NCBI GenBank assembly: GCA_024180945.1
Contig: JAKSGN010000013.1
Coordinates: 620,001 to 684,000, forward strand
Direction of reading: 5' to 3'
From: Macrophomina tecta
Taxonomy: Eukaryota > Ascomycota > Dothideomycetes > Botryosphaeriales > Botryosphaeriaceae
Length of the DNA stretch: 64,000 nucleotides
The notes beneath the pieces are model-generated. The model was not told the DNA's origin. It was given only the letters and a program-made list of their open reading frames with translations, and searched no databases. This document shows, one piece after another, positions 31,762 to 44,933 of the stretch. A program made the translations under genes and the position numbers. The stretch's first letter is position 1. Every line of letters begins with the position of its first letter.

Positions 31762-34219
31762 ATGGATGGAGTAAAACGGAGCTTCCCCAGCGCCCAAAGC
31801 GCCAACTCCAACATGGCCGGCGCCCAGGGCGCGCTCACGAACATGACCATGAGCTTCCAGGTCTCCGCCGCCGAGTTCAACGAAACACGTCAGGAGATCA
31901 CGAAGCTAGTGTTGGGCCAACAGAAGACGCTCCGGAGTATGCACATCGTCCTCGGTGTCTTCAGCTTGATTCTGGCGTCCGTCATGGTGACGAGGATTCT
32001 GTACGATAGCTGGAGGGCGTCCAAGTTGAATGTAGTTCTCAGGCCAAGGTGAGGAGCCTTTATCGATGGGAGAATGGGTGTCACTGACTGTTCAGGAAAC
32101 TCGAATGGTTGAGGTCAATACACACCGCCGAGGTCTTCCCACTCGCTCTCGCGGTTGGCTTGGTGCTCCAAATGACCATCATCATCGTCGTTCAAGCCAC
32201 AAACCTCAACAGATTTTTTGAGCACAGTTGCAGAGGCGTCGTGCAGCTCCTCATGCCAAGTGAGCTCTCCGGACTCGATGAATGATAACCTTGGGCTAAT
32301 ACCCGTGTACAGCGATTCTTCTTGTCGGCTTCGTCAATCTCATTTTTGGCATCGAGACAACCATACGTGCGCTCAAGGGATCAGTACCGCGAGGAAAATG
32401 GACCACTACCGTTTGTATGATAGCCATCTTCGGATGCCTGCTTGTTTCCTGGATTCCCACAGTCGTTTGGGTCGGTGGCAACAGGTGCTTCGGGGAACTG
32501 ATTTGGATTCCTTTCCGATACCGCCGGGTCCTCGTACCTCTCCTCTCGGTTCTGGTCTTCGCATTCATCATCTTAGCCTCCCTTCTGGCTTTGAAGCTAC
32601 GCTATGACCCCAACTTCGACGCGGACGAGAGGGTTTCGGCGTCGAGGATGGTGTGTTACTTGATCTTCGCCATCGTTGAGCATGTGAGTATAAGCTATCC
32701 GCTCTAACAATAGCCGCTAACGTAATAGGCTCTCATCACTCCCTTCTTCATCCAAGCGTACCTTGGCAACTTCGACAACAAATTCACCAGCTCTCGCGTG
32801 GCCGAGGTAGCTCTCTTTTCCTCCGGAATTTTCATTGCGTTCCTCCACCTTTTCCTTCGAGTCAACGTCAACCGCATGATCATAAAACCCGTGGGTGTGC
32901 CGTGGAAACAAAATAAGAAGGCCATCCGATTCCGTCTCTTCGGTCCCAGCGATTTGGAGATGTCAATCAGCGGCCCTCTCGGCCTCAAGGACCGCTCATA
33001 CGCGATGCAGGACTACTACTCCAACAGGCCCGAAAAGAGTGGTCTGGAGTATGCATACAGCCCTCCCGAGACTTCAAGGCGACCTTCCGACCCTGAAGAT
33101 ACATATACCCCTCAGCTCCCAACCCTACTCGCCAACCGCCGGTCGAGACAGTCTAATGGCTCGAAACTCTCTGCTTGGCCGCTTCCTCTTGAGCCGCTCA
33201 AGCGGACAGAGAGCAAGCACACGCGCAAGCCATCCGGAGACAGGCGAACCCCAACTTACTCGCTATTTCCTAACCAACTTCCCGCAGACGACGTGCCTCA
33301 ACTCCCCGCGACCGTCTACAATCCTAACCAATCATTGAGTGCTCGCGAGAGCCGCAAGCCCTCATTCGATGTCGGCAAGCGGGCCACTGCCGCCTCACTC
33401 GCGCCGTCGGTCACTGATGTGTCAGAGGCATACCGGGGTCTCCTTCCTCCTATGCCTCTATTCGCCCAACGCCATTCCCATCGCCGCGACAGCAGCCTCG
33501 ATAGCAGCGCGACCGTGCAAATTGGTCTGCGACTCTCAGTGGCTCCAGCAGCGATGATGGCAGGTGGGCGCAACACCTTCACCCGCGCGCTGGCGCCTCC
33601 GGGCCTCACGAGAGAGCCGACAGACTCCAGCGGGGAGAGCCTTGGTCTCCCCATCCAGGCCCCCGCGCCTGCTCCACTCTTCTCCGCGGTGAATTTCGGC
33701 CATAAGCGACAAACGTCGTCTGGACCGTCTGGACCGCCACCGTCGGTCCCTCCACCGTCCATGCCATCACCATTGACGATGTCGAGTGAGGCCAGGGCAG
33801 AAATAAGGAGGGAAGTGCCCTTTGCAATGCCAACTGTGCCGGCTTCGCCTGCATCAACTCGCTTCCAAGAAGATGAAGAGTCGAACGATGGTAGCTCTGA
33901 GTACAGCGCACCATCTTTCGGCTCGTTCACCATCATTAATCCGCAAGACAGCCAACGCTATCTTGAGACTGCGCGCAACAAAATGTTACCCCCAACACCA
34001 CCCGAGGCCAGTCCGAAAGCAGACGGTGCGGTTAATAGAGAACGAAAGAGCTCCCCCACCCCTTCCGTTACCAGCAGTCCGATGCGCCTGAACCCTACAG
34101 CACTACCAGAGCGGACAGCGTCGCCCAGATGGGTTGACCTCCGTACGGGCACGATCAAAAGAGGCGATTCTCCAGCGCGTAGCGGCAGGTCTGAGACACC
34201 TACGCAGCAGTGGATATGA
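31762..34219 (+). CDS. Seven-transmembrane receptor-like protein with long Ser/Pro cytosolic tail
   Basis: Exons are 31762..32048, 32096..32259, 32313..32683 and 32729..34219, giving 770 residues, all junctions in phase. Seven hydrophobic segments: MHIVLGVFSLILASVMV, FPLALAVGLVLQMTIIIVV, ILLVGFVNLIFGIETTI, VCMIAIFGCLLVSWIPTVVW, VLVPLLSVLVFAFIILASLL, MVCYLIFAIVEHALITPFFI and VALFSSGIFIAFLHLFL. After TM7 about 430 residues are polar, rich in Ser, Pro and Arg (PSGPPPSVPPPSMPSPL, PPTPPEASP, SSPTPSVTSSP), with many minimal kinase-type sites. The N terminus has N-glycosylation sequons (NMT, NET) compatible with an outside orientation. It lacks the motifs of the Git3 receptor at 4–7 kb. It reads as a conserved fungal GPCR-like protein of unknown ligand. 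Confidence 0.82.
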
Positions 34220-34986
34220 TTTGACGGTCAGTCGGTGTATAATAGAAACATGGGATATATGGGATGGGCTTGTGAGTAAAAAAGAATCAGCTGGGCGGAG
34301 GTGAGGAAGGCGGCGCTTATTTTTCCTTGGATGTATTCTCCCGGCAGAGGCGTTTCTATGGCGAGGGGCGATTCCTGTTTCATCCTGGGTTTTGGATCTC
34401 TATTCCTTCGTCTCGGCCAGGCAGACACTGGCGCTCACACCCTACCCTTTCCGCAGTTGCCGGTCTGTTCTTTCATTCCTTTCTACACCGTCGTTACCGA
34501 CCCTTTACGATCCTTTCCGATTGACGATTTGGTTTATGATTCCCCCCGCACATCCCAACTACATACCCAACCACCCACTGCCCTCTCAATGTTCGCTTGG
34601 TTTCGTAGCGGTCGTATGGCTATTGGCCAAATTTGTTTGAGGTTGAACTAGACGTAGATAGCTCTCCACAACCGCCAACCGAAGCAGGTGCTGGTGCAGC
34701 TTGCCGTGCAGGCAGTGTATGAAATAGGAGACATGGATTTTTGACAATGTAACTGGCTTCAAAATGCATTTTGAGTCTCTTGTCACGAGATACTGCCGCA
34801 CTTGTACTCCTGGTGATTTCCGAGATTGAAGGTGATTGCCTGTTCGAGCGTACGCTAAATAGCCGAGCTTGAGCCGTGCGGCAGATCGTCAATCCAAACA
34901 GCGTCAGCCTGTCGACGACATTGACCAGCTCGTCATGTCCGCCGCTGCAAGTACTGCGGTCGAGCCTGTCTACCCAAGCGTTGAAG

Positions 34987-35750
34987 ATGCTCCCCGCCGC
35001 TCCCCGCCTCTGCCTCGCCATCCTCACCTTCTTCGCCGTCTTGTTTCCCTCTACCCTCGCAAACGTTGAGAAGACCGTCTTTGTTGCGCCTTCCGCTGTC
35101 GCCGTTCCCAATGTGCGCCCTGGCCTGCAAGATCTCCGTCTGACCAGCCTTTCGCCTTCGGCCCACGTCTTGCGCACTTTTCTGCCCGTTGCATTCCCCT
35201 CCGACGAGGCGCCTCGCGGCCTTGACCACTGGTACCTGCTCGCCAGCCTCACACCGGGCCAACGATACGAAGTCCGCATTTGCTGGGCGGCAACGGTACT
35301 TTCGCTAGACCATCTCTCCTGCACCACCCTGCGCTCACACCACCATAGCAACCTACAACATTTTGGCTGGACGTGTATCCTCTCAACGACGTCTTCGAAA
35401 CGTCCGAGCTCATCGCCGCCCTTGCGACCTACTCTGAGAACATTCCCGAGTCCAAGCCCATTGCCGACGACGGGGGCACCTCCAGCCCTGAAGACACGTC
35501 CGCTTCACTTCTATTCCTTCACATACAAGCGGCAGCGGACTTCTACAACTCCAACGAGACGCTCATGAAGAGCCCGCCGGATGTGAAAGTCGATATCATT
35601 CTGGATCCTTATGTTTTGAACGCCATCCCCCGCTCTCTCATACCAACAGCCCTTTATATCATTGGAGTCGCTGTGGGTGCCTGGTATTTATCTGGCTTTA
35701 TGGTCGGCTGGGCCTCTGCCATCGGATCGCCAAAAGCACACAAGGACTGA
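34987..35750 (+). CDS. Secretory-pathway type I membrane protein, conserved in filamentous fungi
   Basis: Exons are 34987..35295 and 35349..35750, giving 236 residues. The intron 35296..35348 has GTACTT and CATAG, phase 0. ATG 34987 is chosen because it opens a clean signal peptide (MLPAAPRLCLAILTFFAVLFPSTLA); the longer upstream frame has no ATG at its head. The lumenal part includes RYEVRICWAATQPTTFWLDV, which spans the splice site and confirms it, and VKVDIILDPYVLNAIPRSLIP. A single C-terminal helix ALYIIGVAVGAWYLSGFMVG is followed by a short KAHKD tail ending in lysine, compatible with ER residence. I do not know a named function. Confidence 0.75.
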
Positions 35751-35855
35751 GTAAATTCATGCTGCAAAAGAAACATCATTCAAGGCCACGCACTTGACGT
35801 CGACGCTAACGAGCCTATCTCGAGTGAGACGCCCATAGGCCAGGTTCTGCACATC

Positions 35856-36326
35856 ATGGCCCGCGTCATTGACCCCTCGCTTATTGCTCTCCCTACAGAG
35901 CTGCTTCTACTGATCATCAAGTATCTTGAGCCCGCCAGTATCATCAACTTCGCCTTTGCAGCCTACCCCGCCCTGCAATCTAAGATGATCGTACCGCCTA
36001 TGACCTGGCGTGTCTACGCACCATTATGCCGGGATTTGGAACTCCCAACTTCGCAACGAGGTCCATTGGCTATTTTCGGAGCGTGGCCGTTGCCGACGGA
36101 GCTCACGCTTCAAGTGCTTTCTGGGCTGGGACCGGAAGATTTGATGCGATTTGTATTCGGTCACTACCATCTCGTACCAAGATTGCTTCCGGAGATCACG
36201 CCAGCAACGAAGAAGCAGCTCACAAAAGCTTGGCTTCAGGTAGAGATGGTCAGGAAGATGGCGAGAGATCAGCGACTGTCCTGGACTGCTTCGTTGAATC
36301 GAAGGAACAGGTCATGGTCCGTTTGA
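35856..36326 (+). CDS. F-box-like protein
   Basis: A single exon of 156 residues from ATG 35856. An F-box-like segment LPTELLLLIIKYLEPASIIN begins at residue 13, followed by FAFAAYPALQ. A second, weaker copy of the motif, PLPTELTLQVLSGLGPEDLM, lies near residue 78. The C terminus is basic. Proteins of this kind bind Skp1 and act as substrate adaptors of SCF ubiquitin ligases, but no substrate domain is visible. It converges on ADE8. Confidence 0.6.
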   Translation: MARVIDPSLIALPTELLLLIIKYLEPASIINFAFAAYPALQSKMIVPPMTWRVYAPLCRDLELPTSQRGPLAIFGAWPLPTELTLQVLSGLGPEDLMRFVFGHYHLVPRLLPEITPATKKQLTKAWLQVEMVRKMARDQRLSWTASLNRRNRSWSV

Positions 36327-36681
36327 AGAAGGGGTGTGGCTTGCAATGATACCCGATAACGAGAGGAGACGGCGTTTCTATGCGTGGCCTGGCCATTGCC
36401 CTTGAGGCAGCTCATTGGCTGGGAATAAAGGAATACAAAACTTTGATGCTCATTGGTATCTTCTTTCGTCATGTACTCTCTGGGTACATTCATTACCGGA
36501 TGAGTGCTTCAACTGCCCGCGCACCTTTGCGAGCCGATGCCTGGCTTTTGAATATTCCTCTGCTTCCCCTTTCCATACGGATTTCTAACGAACTGCGTCC
36601 GTAAAAATCATGGTCCATTATGGACAAAACTTGCAGCCAGGGTTAAGTCGCGCAACCGACCCGTTCAATGGCGTCAGATCT

Positions 36682-37467
36682 TCACTTCGACTTTCCAGCC
36701 CACAGTTTCTCGATGGCCAACTTGGTACCCTCGACAATGGCGCCCCACTCTACCCTGTGAAGCTTCTCCTCGAAAGCTTCGAGCTCATCATCCTCACCCT
36801 TGACGAAAGGGATCTCTTTGGTAAGAATGGGAGTTCCCATATCCACTTCAAGAATGACATAGTGAATCATCACTCCGGTGCGTGTGATCTTACCGGCTTT
36901 CCAGTCGGCATGTGCCCGGTCAATAGCGTGGGTCTGGTGGGAGTTTGTCAGGGAAGTCATAGCAGAGGTTGTAGATACGGGGTGACTCACGCCGTTGTAT
37001 TCACCAGGCAGAGCGGGATGGAGGTTAATGATAGGGACCTTTGCATCGGCGAGGGCCTGCAGGAGTGGCTCAGTCAAGATGAGCATGTAACCTGTGCGGG
37101 ACATGGACCTATTAAGTAATGCTACATGATATGGAGATCATGGAAACGGAGCCTTACCAGCGCAGACGACAATGTCCGGGTTGTCTCCGAGGATGAGCTG
37201 CGCCAGGTCCTTGTCGAATTCCTGGCGCTGCTCCTGGCGCTGGAGTTGGGGAAACTTCTCCTTGTATGGAGGAAAGCCGTGATAGTGGGTCGGGATGCCG
37301 GCCTGCTTGGCGCGCTCCAGGCCGTAGGCGGCCTTCTTGTCCGAGATTACACGGACGATGGAGCTGTTGGGGAGACGGCCATCCTTGGTGGCGTCTATGA
37401 GGGCCTGCAGGTTCGTACCGCTGCCCGATATCAGCACGGAAATGCGCGTGTGATGCTGTTCCGTCAT
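36682..37467 (-). CDS. ADE8: Phosphoribosylglycinamide formyltransferase (GAR transformylase)
   Basis: Exons are 37158..37467, 36991..37091 and 36682..36933, giving 220 residues. The splice sites were fixed by phase and by family sequence. After exon 1 (DNPDIVVCAG) the acceptor CACAG at 37092 gives YMLILTEPLLQAL; the nearer TAATAG breaks frame. Motifs: ISGSGTNLQALIDA (phosphate loop), catalytic Asn/His in PIINLHPALPGEYNG, and Asp in LEVDMGTPILTKEIPF. It transfers formyl from 10-formyltetrahydrofolate to GAR in cytosolic purine synthesis. The folate demand links it functionally, not in position, to the PABA synthase in this window. Confidence 0.93.
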
Positions 37468-38312
37468 GGCTGCTGCACTTTTTGTTCACCCCGCGCTTGT
37501 CGACGCAGCACAGTGAAGATCAGTCAGCCAATGCAAGGTTGCAATGCGGGGATGGCTTGGATGGATGGATGGATGGAAGCGCCCGTGCGGATTCCGGCAA
37601 AATCGACCACGGGCTTGCAGCAAAGCGGAGATGGCCAAAGAAGGCAGGGCTTTGGTGGAGTTACTCGGGTTAGAAAAATGTCGAGCCCGCAGCGCGCCAG
37701 GTACGCGGGGTCCCGCGCCGATCACCGACGCCTCAGGCCGCGAAGTGGGTGCGGCCAAGCCCCATCTTTGGCGAAAGTGGTGGCCGCTCTCTCCACCTTG
37801 ATGTCCTCCGCCGGTGACTGTGACTTGACGGCGACGCTGCCACTGGCGAGGCTGTCATTCGCGGCTGGTAGCGCAGGATGGGTTGACTCAGCTCCGAGAT
37901 GTACAAGTGACGGTGCCTGGTGAGCGCGGGCTTGGGCTTCGCTCGCTCAGCAGGCGGCAGAGCAGGGCGTGACGTGACGTATGGAAAGCCGCGGGAACAA
38001 AGAGGCGCCACATGACTACCGCAGCCAGTCAGACTGAGGTACAAGCCGCAAAACCCATTTATAAGGCGCTTTCGAGCGGCTCCCAGCAAACGCCTGTCCC
38101 TTATCGCGCACCCGCCCGCATCCCGTGACCGCTTCCGGCAGACGGCCCAGGCAGCTGCCCCTCTACCTCACCGCCCGACCGCCTGCGCCCACTTCAACAT
38201 CGCCCCAGCCCAGCTCAGCACCTCTTCTCTTCTTCGTCTCACCGCGCCTCCACCTCGCAACCCACTCCCAGCTTGCAACCTACCGATCCCACACAGCACA
38301 CCTACCGCAACC
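37468..38312. other. Divergent upstream region of ADE8 and ATG8
   Basis: 845 bp with a short ATGG tetranucleotide repeat around 37558–37577. The 250 bp before the ATG8 start are CT/CA-rich, as in a fungal 5' leader. No gene is called. Confidence 0.5.
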
Positions 38313-38837
<525 letters not shown>

Positions 38838-41528
38838 ATACCCACCCCCTGCCAACATCCTCAACCGGTCTCGACAGGCGCTCAACAGAAGGCGTTTCGG
38901 GCGATGAGTTATTCATGTCTTTTTCGGGGCTTCTTCTTCATACTACGCGGCTATTGATGGAATTTGATGGGATTCATGCAGTTCATGAGGGAGCGGGAGG
39001 GTGGTGGAGATAGCTCCACATAGTTCAGAATGCCAGGCCCGCCTCAACCATAACCACGAAATGTGAACTCTTGGGAGAAGGCGCAGAAGTCCGTCTGGCT
39101 ACACATGAACCTTTCGAGCTCGTGGCATAGATATTCAGACAGCCTCACAATGCTCTCTTCTCATGACTAGTTGGTGTATATGCCCTGCACCCGTGAACAA
39201 GCACGCGCTCACACGAGGTCCGGTGAATTGCCTATGTATCTATGGTCGATCCAAGGGCGAAAGGCAAGACCCTTGCGAAAGGAAGGAGAAGAGCTGCCCC
39301 ATTCCCCGCGCGGACATCATCCATCCCTTCTTGGCTGATCTCATCAAAGTGGGAGGAGGTGCACGGCTTCCAGTCCCCCTCAACCTAGTCACCTGCCTCG
39401 ACTCGTCACTCCCGCCTCCGCGCCGCACCGCACCACAAACCGCCGAGCCACCTCCCCGCAAATCTGCTTTTGGCAGGATCCGCATCCGTGCATCGTTCAC
39501 GGCTTTATTCCTGCGCGCTTCAGCACGTTCTTCGCATGCGTCGCGCTGCTGTCCGTATCAGCGCCCGTGGCTCACCGGTCCCTCTTTGCCGCTCGTAGTC
39601 CCTGCGCGCAAACGCTCCGCCCGACACGACGACTCCTTCCTTCACGTCGCGATAGCACGACGAAACGCGTCACGCCAGCGAGCCAGATCCACGTCGCCGG
39701 CACAATACGTTACGGCACGCCACGAATAGCACACGTCCGCAAAAGCATACAAACCACCCACCGACCGCGAGACACAATGACGGTGCGGTACATCATCTCA
39801 AAGTCCGTGCCAATCCTGCCCCATCGTCGCGAATATATCAAAGTTGCGAGATGATGTGCAAGAGCTGTAGCTGACTGGGTGTCGTTCTGTTCCTTGCTCG
39901 AAAAATAGGCGCCTCGATCCCCTCTTCGCGATCGGAATTGGCACCGCGGCGGCGCTAGCGAGGATAGAGAGGGAGGAGAGGGAGAAGGGGAGGACGGAGT
40001 GGAGGCAGACGTGGGGGATTTTTAGGAGGAGAGTGGAGAGGGCGTGGGAGGGAAGGAGTGAGTAGGGTTAGCGGTGGAGGGTTGGTGGTGTGATGGTAAA
40101 GGACTTGGTTTTGAGGGTGCGGTGTGGAGGGAACCATCTCCCCGTGCCTGAAGAAGTATGGGATGGCTTCACGAGTTGCCGACATGATCAGAGACTGATA
40201 AACTGAATCGGCTTTGGTGCGAGGGCTAGCCGGTAAAGAAGGCAAGCACAGTTGGAGTGCCACCGGAGCCAATCGCAGGTGGTTCAAGTGCTGAAAGATC
40301 CAGGACCAAGTCTAATGAAGCTCCCAGTGAGTGGTAGGCGAATGACTGATACGTAGCACAAGCCGATTACCTCGGGAAATTTGGCTGATGTGTCGGTGTA
40401 TTACCCCGGCTGTAGTAAATACACAGCGGGTGTCCTCAGTATATGCCTCCAGCTCTCGAACTCACGGCTGGTCTGGTCACAGGATAAGATTCGTTTATGG
40501 TAGCACGCCTCCTAAATATTTCTGAGAACAACTGGGCTTGCGGTATGAGGGCGCAAATTTGAGTCTCGAGCGTTGAAGGGGAAAACGAAAAGGACGTGTC
40601 ATCACCGAACTATTTTCCGCAACGCCCTGCAACTCGGGCGTTCAGTTTTGCTACTTGACGTGCTGTTTTAACGTCACTGGGCGAAGATGAGGACGCGCTG
40701 GCTACATTAATCTTTAAAACACCACTTGGTCCTCGCCTATCGATAGATCCTTGAATTTCACCGCCTAACAATGAGACTGCGCTCGCGTACTTTCTCAACG
40801 AGGATTAGTCTGTGCGCACTGCGTTTGAACAGTTCGCGGAGGGCTACTCACTTTCGTGATGCCTTTGGTCAATTGTTACCAAGGGCCCGGAATGCTCGGT
40901 ATTCGCCTCCCTCTGAAGATAAATGGAGCTGTGGAGACTATCAGCGAGGTCTGTACGCATCCTAGCATACAGTAAGGCGCGTGGAAATAGCTGTCTCGTT
41001 TCTTGCAAATATATCTTCTCCCATTCTGACGGTTAGGCTTTGCTTCGAATATCCCGTAGGGCTGACGAATGGCTGTCGTTCCTGCATGCAACCATCGTTA
41101 AGCTTAATGAGCCAAGAATTTCCTATCCCTATCTCCCAACCGAAGAGAAGAAATTTCCAATGGGCATTTCGGGATAACTCCATGACGAATGTTCCAAGGA
41201 AAAGCCATCAGCGTATACAAAGTAGGCTTGTAACTGTAAGAACTTTTCATCCCTTCGCCTTATCCAGGTCCGCGAAAGGTATGACTTCCAGTAGGGGACC
41301 AGAATTCTTCCGCCATCATGGGGTTCATCACTCGGTGCCCTGAAAATGGCCTTATTGGATGGAATTTATGATGAAACTGGGTTCGCGTAGGAACACAAGC
41401 CGCCTTGATTTCTTGGATATTTCGGATCCTTTCCCCTCTTCTTTTCTACCTGAACAGGTCTCTTTCCCCAAGACACTTCTGGTTCGTCAAGTGGCAGAGC
41501 TGTCATCAATCTTGTGAGATCTCCAGCT
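38838..41528. other. Gene-poor interval of 2.7 kb
   Basis: No recognised gene. A proline/leucine-rich minus-strand frame (39955..40287) comes from a purine-rich low-complexity stretch on the plus strand at about 39958–40080. From 40300 to 41500 the sequence is more AT-rich with only short frames. Confidence 0.45.
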
Positions 41529-42426
41529 ATGCAATCCAAGGCCATTCTCGTGGCTGTTGCCCTCGCCGGATCCGCGTCGGCGCAGCGTCCACCCAACATT
41601 TCCATCCGCGAATAATACACCACGGCTCTTCTCGAAATTACACGACCGAGAACCAGTTGACTGTCTTAACTCTCATAGCCAGTACCGTGGTGATTGGCAA
41701 CTACACCACACCAACCATTGACTGCATCACTTGACCAGATGTCATTGTGCCTGGCATCCTCACCACTGGTGCTGTTGACGGGAAGAACGTTAGGTTGCTC
41801 CCGTAAGTGTACTCCATTCAACTTCAGATCAAGGCAGTCACTCTGTTGATACGGTTTCCAGATTATTAAGTGGCAATCCCGCCTCGACCAACAACAGTTA
41901 ACTTCCTCGGCGACGGCGGCGCTGCTCCCCTCCTGGAGAACAAGCCGGCCGACGGCACAACTTCGTAGTGATAGTGAGCAAGATCCGCTTTCGCCTCGCC
42001 TCCTCTTGCAACACGACTGACAGCCCGCAGCCAGAGTAGACTCCTTGCCCACCTCTACTCCTACTTCGGCGCCCTCCTCGGCTGCAGCCTCCAGTCGCCC
42101 GACACCGGCGCGTCCTTGCCCATCTACGCCGGCAGCCCCTCGCAGTACTCATGCACCTCTCCCTTGCTGAGTTCATGTACATTGCCGATAACGTCGGCCT
42201 CGCGTAAAAATCGTTCGGCATCGCGGAAGACGATGTCGCGGCCGTCGGCAAGGTGCTGAACGAGACGTCTGGCTTCAAGTGCCGTCGTCAAGGGCCAGGG
42301 TGCGGCTAGCCAGGCGATATGTCTGGGCGATGGATGCCCGGTCAAGGATGGCGATGGCGGAGAGTGCGACAAGCACGAGGACTGGGGCTCAGCGGCGGGG
42401 TTGAGGGCGTTGGTGATGTTTCTTTG
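41529..42426 (+). pseudogene. Decayed gene for a small secreted protein
   Basis: ATG 41529 opens a clear signal peptide, MQSKAILVAVALAGSASAQR, and the sequence then decays. There is an in-frame TAA after PNISIRE, and a frame change (one A short near 41635) before NYTTENQLTVLTLIAST and VVIGNYTTPTIDCIT. A TGA precedes PDVIVPGILTTGAVDG, and there are further breaks. Near the 3' end FMYIADNVGLA, FGIAEDDVAAVGKVLNETSG and ICLGDGCPV remain readable. This layout (signal peptide, YTTALL-type block, a central helix-rich part, late FGVAEDDVAAVG-type block, terminal Cys) is that of a family of small secreted ascomycete proteins I have seen but cannot name. Mutations are spread along the whole length, so the gene is old and dead. 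Confidence 0.65.
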
Positions 42427-43004
42427 AGGGGATGAAGGGGGTTGAGATGGTGTATGATGTGGCGGGGTGTTTCGGTCATTGCCGTGTATTGCCGAGGTGG
42501 AATCTATTTAGGTTTCATGGAAGGATAGCCAGAGCAGACGAGGTTTGCTGTCCACTCATCTCCGAGAGGGCATTCCTCATACCCTTCACGGATGTGGAGG
42601 CCCAACAAGTCTGAACTGACATGGAAAGAAACGATCATCGCGAGGGTCTCTATTTAATCAAGCTCACCAACAGTGCATCTTCTCACTGAGCAGCATGTAG
42701 AGTCTTATCCCGTTCGCTTGGTGCAAAGGGCTAATGTCCAGAATACCTCGGGAGAGCTTGGATGGAGCTGAGATAGGCTTTCAAAGGCGTTACGAACATA
42801 CGGATGAATTGAACCCAGCTTTCTTGAATGGCGTCACATGGACCAGTAGACGCTGGTCTGATGAAAATGAACTCGGTATCCGCTGGATGGGGTTGCAGAG
42901 ATGGGATGACGTCGGCAGCAGAAGGAGAAGGAGAAGGAGCTTGGGCCAAGGCTCGTTCGATTTGCCGGCCGGAAATTTGTTGGTGCAGGCGCACTTGCAC
43001 GACG
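42427..43004. other. Interval between a decayed gene and MSS1
   Basis: No intact gene. It includes a GGAGAAGGAGAAGGAGAAGGAG purine repeat at about 42922–42941 upstream of the MSS1 start. Confidence 0.45.
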
Positions 43005-44933
43005 ATGCTTCCTCTTCGTCGTGCCGCAACGCGTTGCTCGTCCAGACGGCTTGTCTGTCTGGTTCCGACGAGGCCATTGCCCCCTTCATCGCCATGGGTT
43101 GAGCTCTCATCCCGTGCCATTGCACCATGGCATCCCGCGCACATCTTCCAGCCCAAGTCAGCCCGCTTCCCGCACAGCGCCGCAGCTGCTTCCGCCGACG
43201 AGCCCTCCATCTACGCCCTCTCCACTGCTCCCGGCCGAGCTGCCGTCGCCATTATCCGCATCTCCGGCCCAGCATGCACTGACGTATACAACTCCCCTCG
43301 TCCGCTCACCCACGGCTCCTAACACCGTTCGCGCAGATATACCACTCCCTCTGCCCTGGCAAGCCCCTTCCCCGACCACGCCACGCCGCCCTCCGCACCC
43401 TCTACGACCCAGCTGCCGCCCTTCCCCCTCCGTCCTCGGCAATCCTCGACCACGCCCTCGTCCTCTTCTTCCGCGGCCCCTCTTCCGTCACCGGGGAAGA
43501 CCTGCTCGAACTCCACGTCCACGGCGGCCCCGCCATTGTCCGCGCTGTCCTCTCCGCCATCCCCAAATGTGATCGTCGCCGCAGCAAGACCTCGCCCTCC
43601 GCCCCGTCGATCCGCTACGCCGAGCCCGGCGAATTCACCCGCCGCGCCTACCTCAACTCGCGCCTCTCCCTCCCGCAAGTCGAAGCCCTCGGCGACACCC
43701 TCACGGCTACAACCGAACAGCAACGCCTGCTCTCCGTCCGGGGTGCATCCTCTTCGTCGCGTCTCGCGCAGCGCTATGACGACTGGTCGCGCGCGCTGCT
43801 GTACGCGCGCGGCGAGCTCGAAGCCCTGATCGACTTCTCCGAGGACCAGCACTTCGACGAGGCGCCTGCCCAGCTGGCGGCGTCGGTGGCGCAACAGGTC
43901 CGCGGGTTGAAGCGGAGCGTGGATGCGCACGCGGCAAATGCGGTGAGGGGGGAGCTGCTGCGCAGCGGGATCGGCGTCGCGTTGCTGGGCGAGCCGAATG
44001 CCGGGAAAAGCTCGTTGTTGAATCGCGTGGTGGGCAGGGAGGCGGCGATTGTGAGTGCGGAGCGCGGGACTACGAGGGATGTGGTGGAGACGGGCGTGGA
44101 TTTGGGGGGCTGGTTTTGTAGGATGGGGGATACGGCGGGGCTGAGGGCGAGGGGAAAGGAGGTGGTGGGCACAGTAGAGGGCGAGGGGATCAGGAGGGCA
44201 AAGGAGAGGGCGATGGCTTCGGATGTCGTGGTTTGTGTTTTTTCGGTTGAGGAAGTTGAGGAGACTGGGCGAGTTGGCTTGACCTTGAGTCCGGAGGTGG
44301 TAGGGACGGCCAAGGAGTGCATTTTACGGGGCGGGCAGGTCGTGGCTGTCGTAAATAAGTCGGACATGATACCGGCCGACAGTCGCGAGGAGCAGCAGCA
44401 TCGGTATGTCTCTGCCATTCAAAAGGAGCTGGACCTCCCAAGCGAGCGCATCTACTTCATCTCATGCAAGGAGGCAGCAAGCCCGACTTCGCCATCAGAA
44501 TCGTCCGATCCTGGTAATATCCAGGGCCTCCTCTCCGGTCTCATCTCCGTCTTCAAAGAGATGACAACGCCCATCGTCCCGGAACTCGATGGTGTCTCAG
44601 CGCCCGATATGTCCGTCTGGCAGGAATCCCTCGGCGCAACCGAACGCCAGCGCGTTCTGCTGGAAGAATGCTCCATGTATCTGGAAGACTTCTTGCTGGA
44701 GGTAGAAGAAGGCGAGCAGCAGATGGAGGGCGAACTGGACATCGTTCTGGCAGCTGAGAAACTGAGAGCCGCGGCAACATGTTTGGCGAAGATCACGGGG
44801 AAGGGAGAGGCTGGGGATGTGGAAGAGGTTTTGGGCGTCGTGTTCGAGAAGTAAGTATTCTTTGGGGAAAGAATGTCTTTTAGCTTCGTCCCATGGCTGA
44901 TCTGATGAGAATAGGTTCTGTGTGGGAAAGTGA
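43005..44933 (+). CDS. MSS1: Mitochondrial tRNA-modification GTPase (MnmE homologue)
   Basis: Exons are 43005..43283, 43337..44850 and 44915..44933, giving 603 residues. ATG 43005 opens an Arg/Ser-rich mitochondrial presequence (MLPLRRAATRCSSRRLV). The tetrahydrofolate-binding N domain starts at SIYALSTAPGRAAVAIIRIS and includes EDLLELHVHGGPAIV and YAEPGEFTRRAYLN. The GTPase is inserted from about residue 300: P-loop GEPNAGKSS (about 311), GTTRD, DTAGLR and NKSD. The last 19-nt exon supplies the invariant FCVGK-stop with the catalytic Cys, confirming the 64-nt intron before it. With MTO1 it adds the carboxymethylaminomethyl-type group to wobble uridine of mitochondrial tRNAs. IPKCDRRRSKTSPS is a slightly variable insert, and no lesion is seen. 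Confidence 0.93.

Noticed and set aside
33316..33936. 206-codon minus-strand open frame
   Set aside because: Antisense of the low-complexity tail of the 7TM protein.
34620..35351. 243-codon minus-strand open frame
   Set aside because: Opposes the secretory membrane protein, which has signal peptide, intron and TM support; this frame has none.
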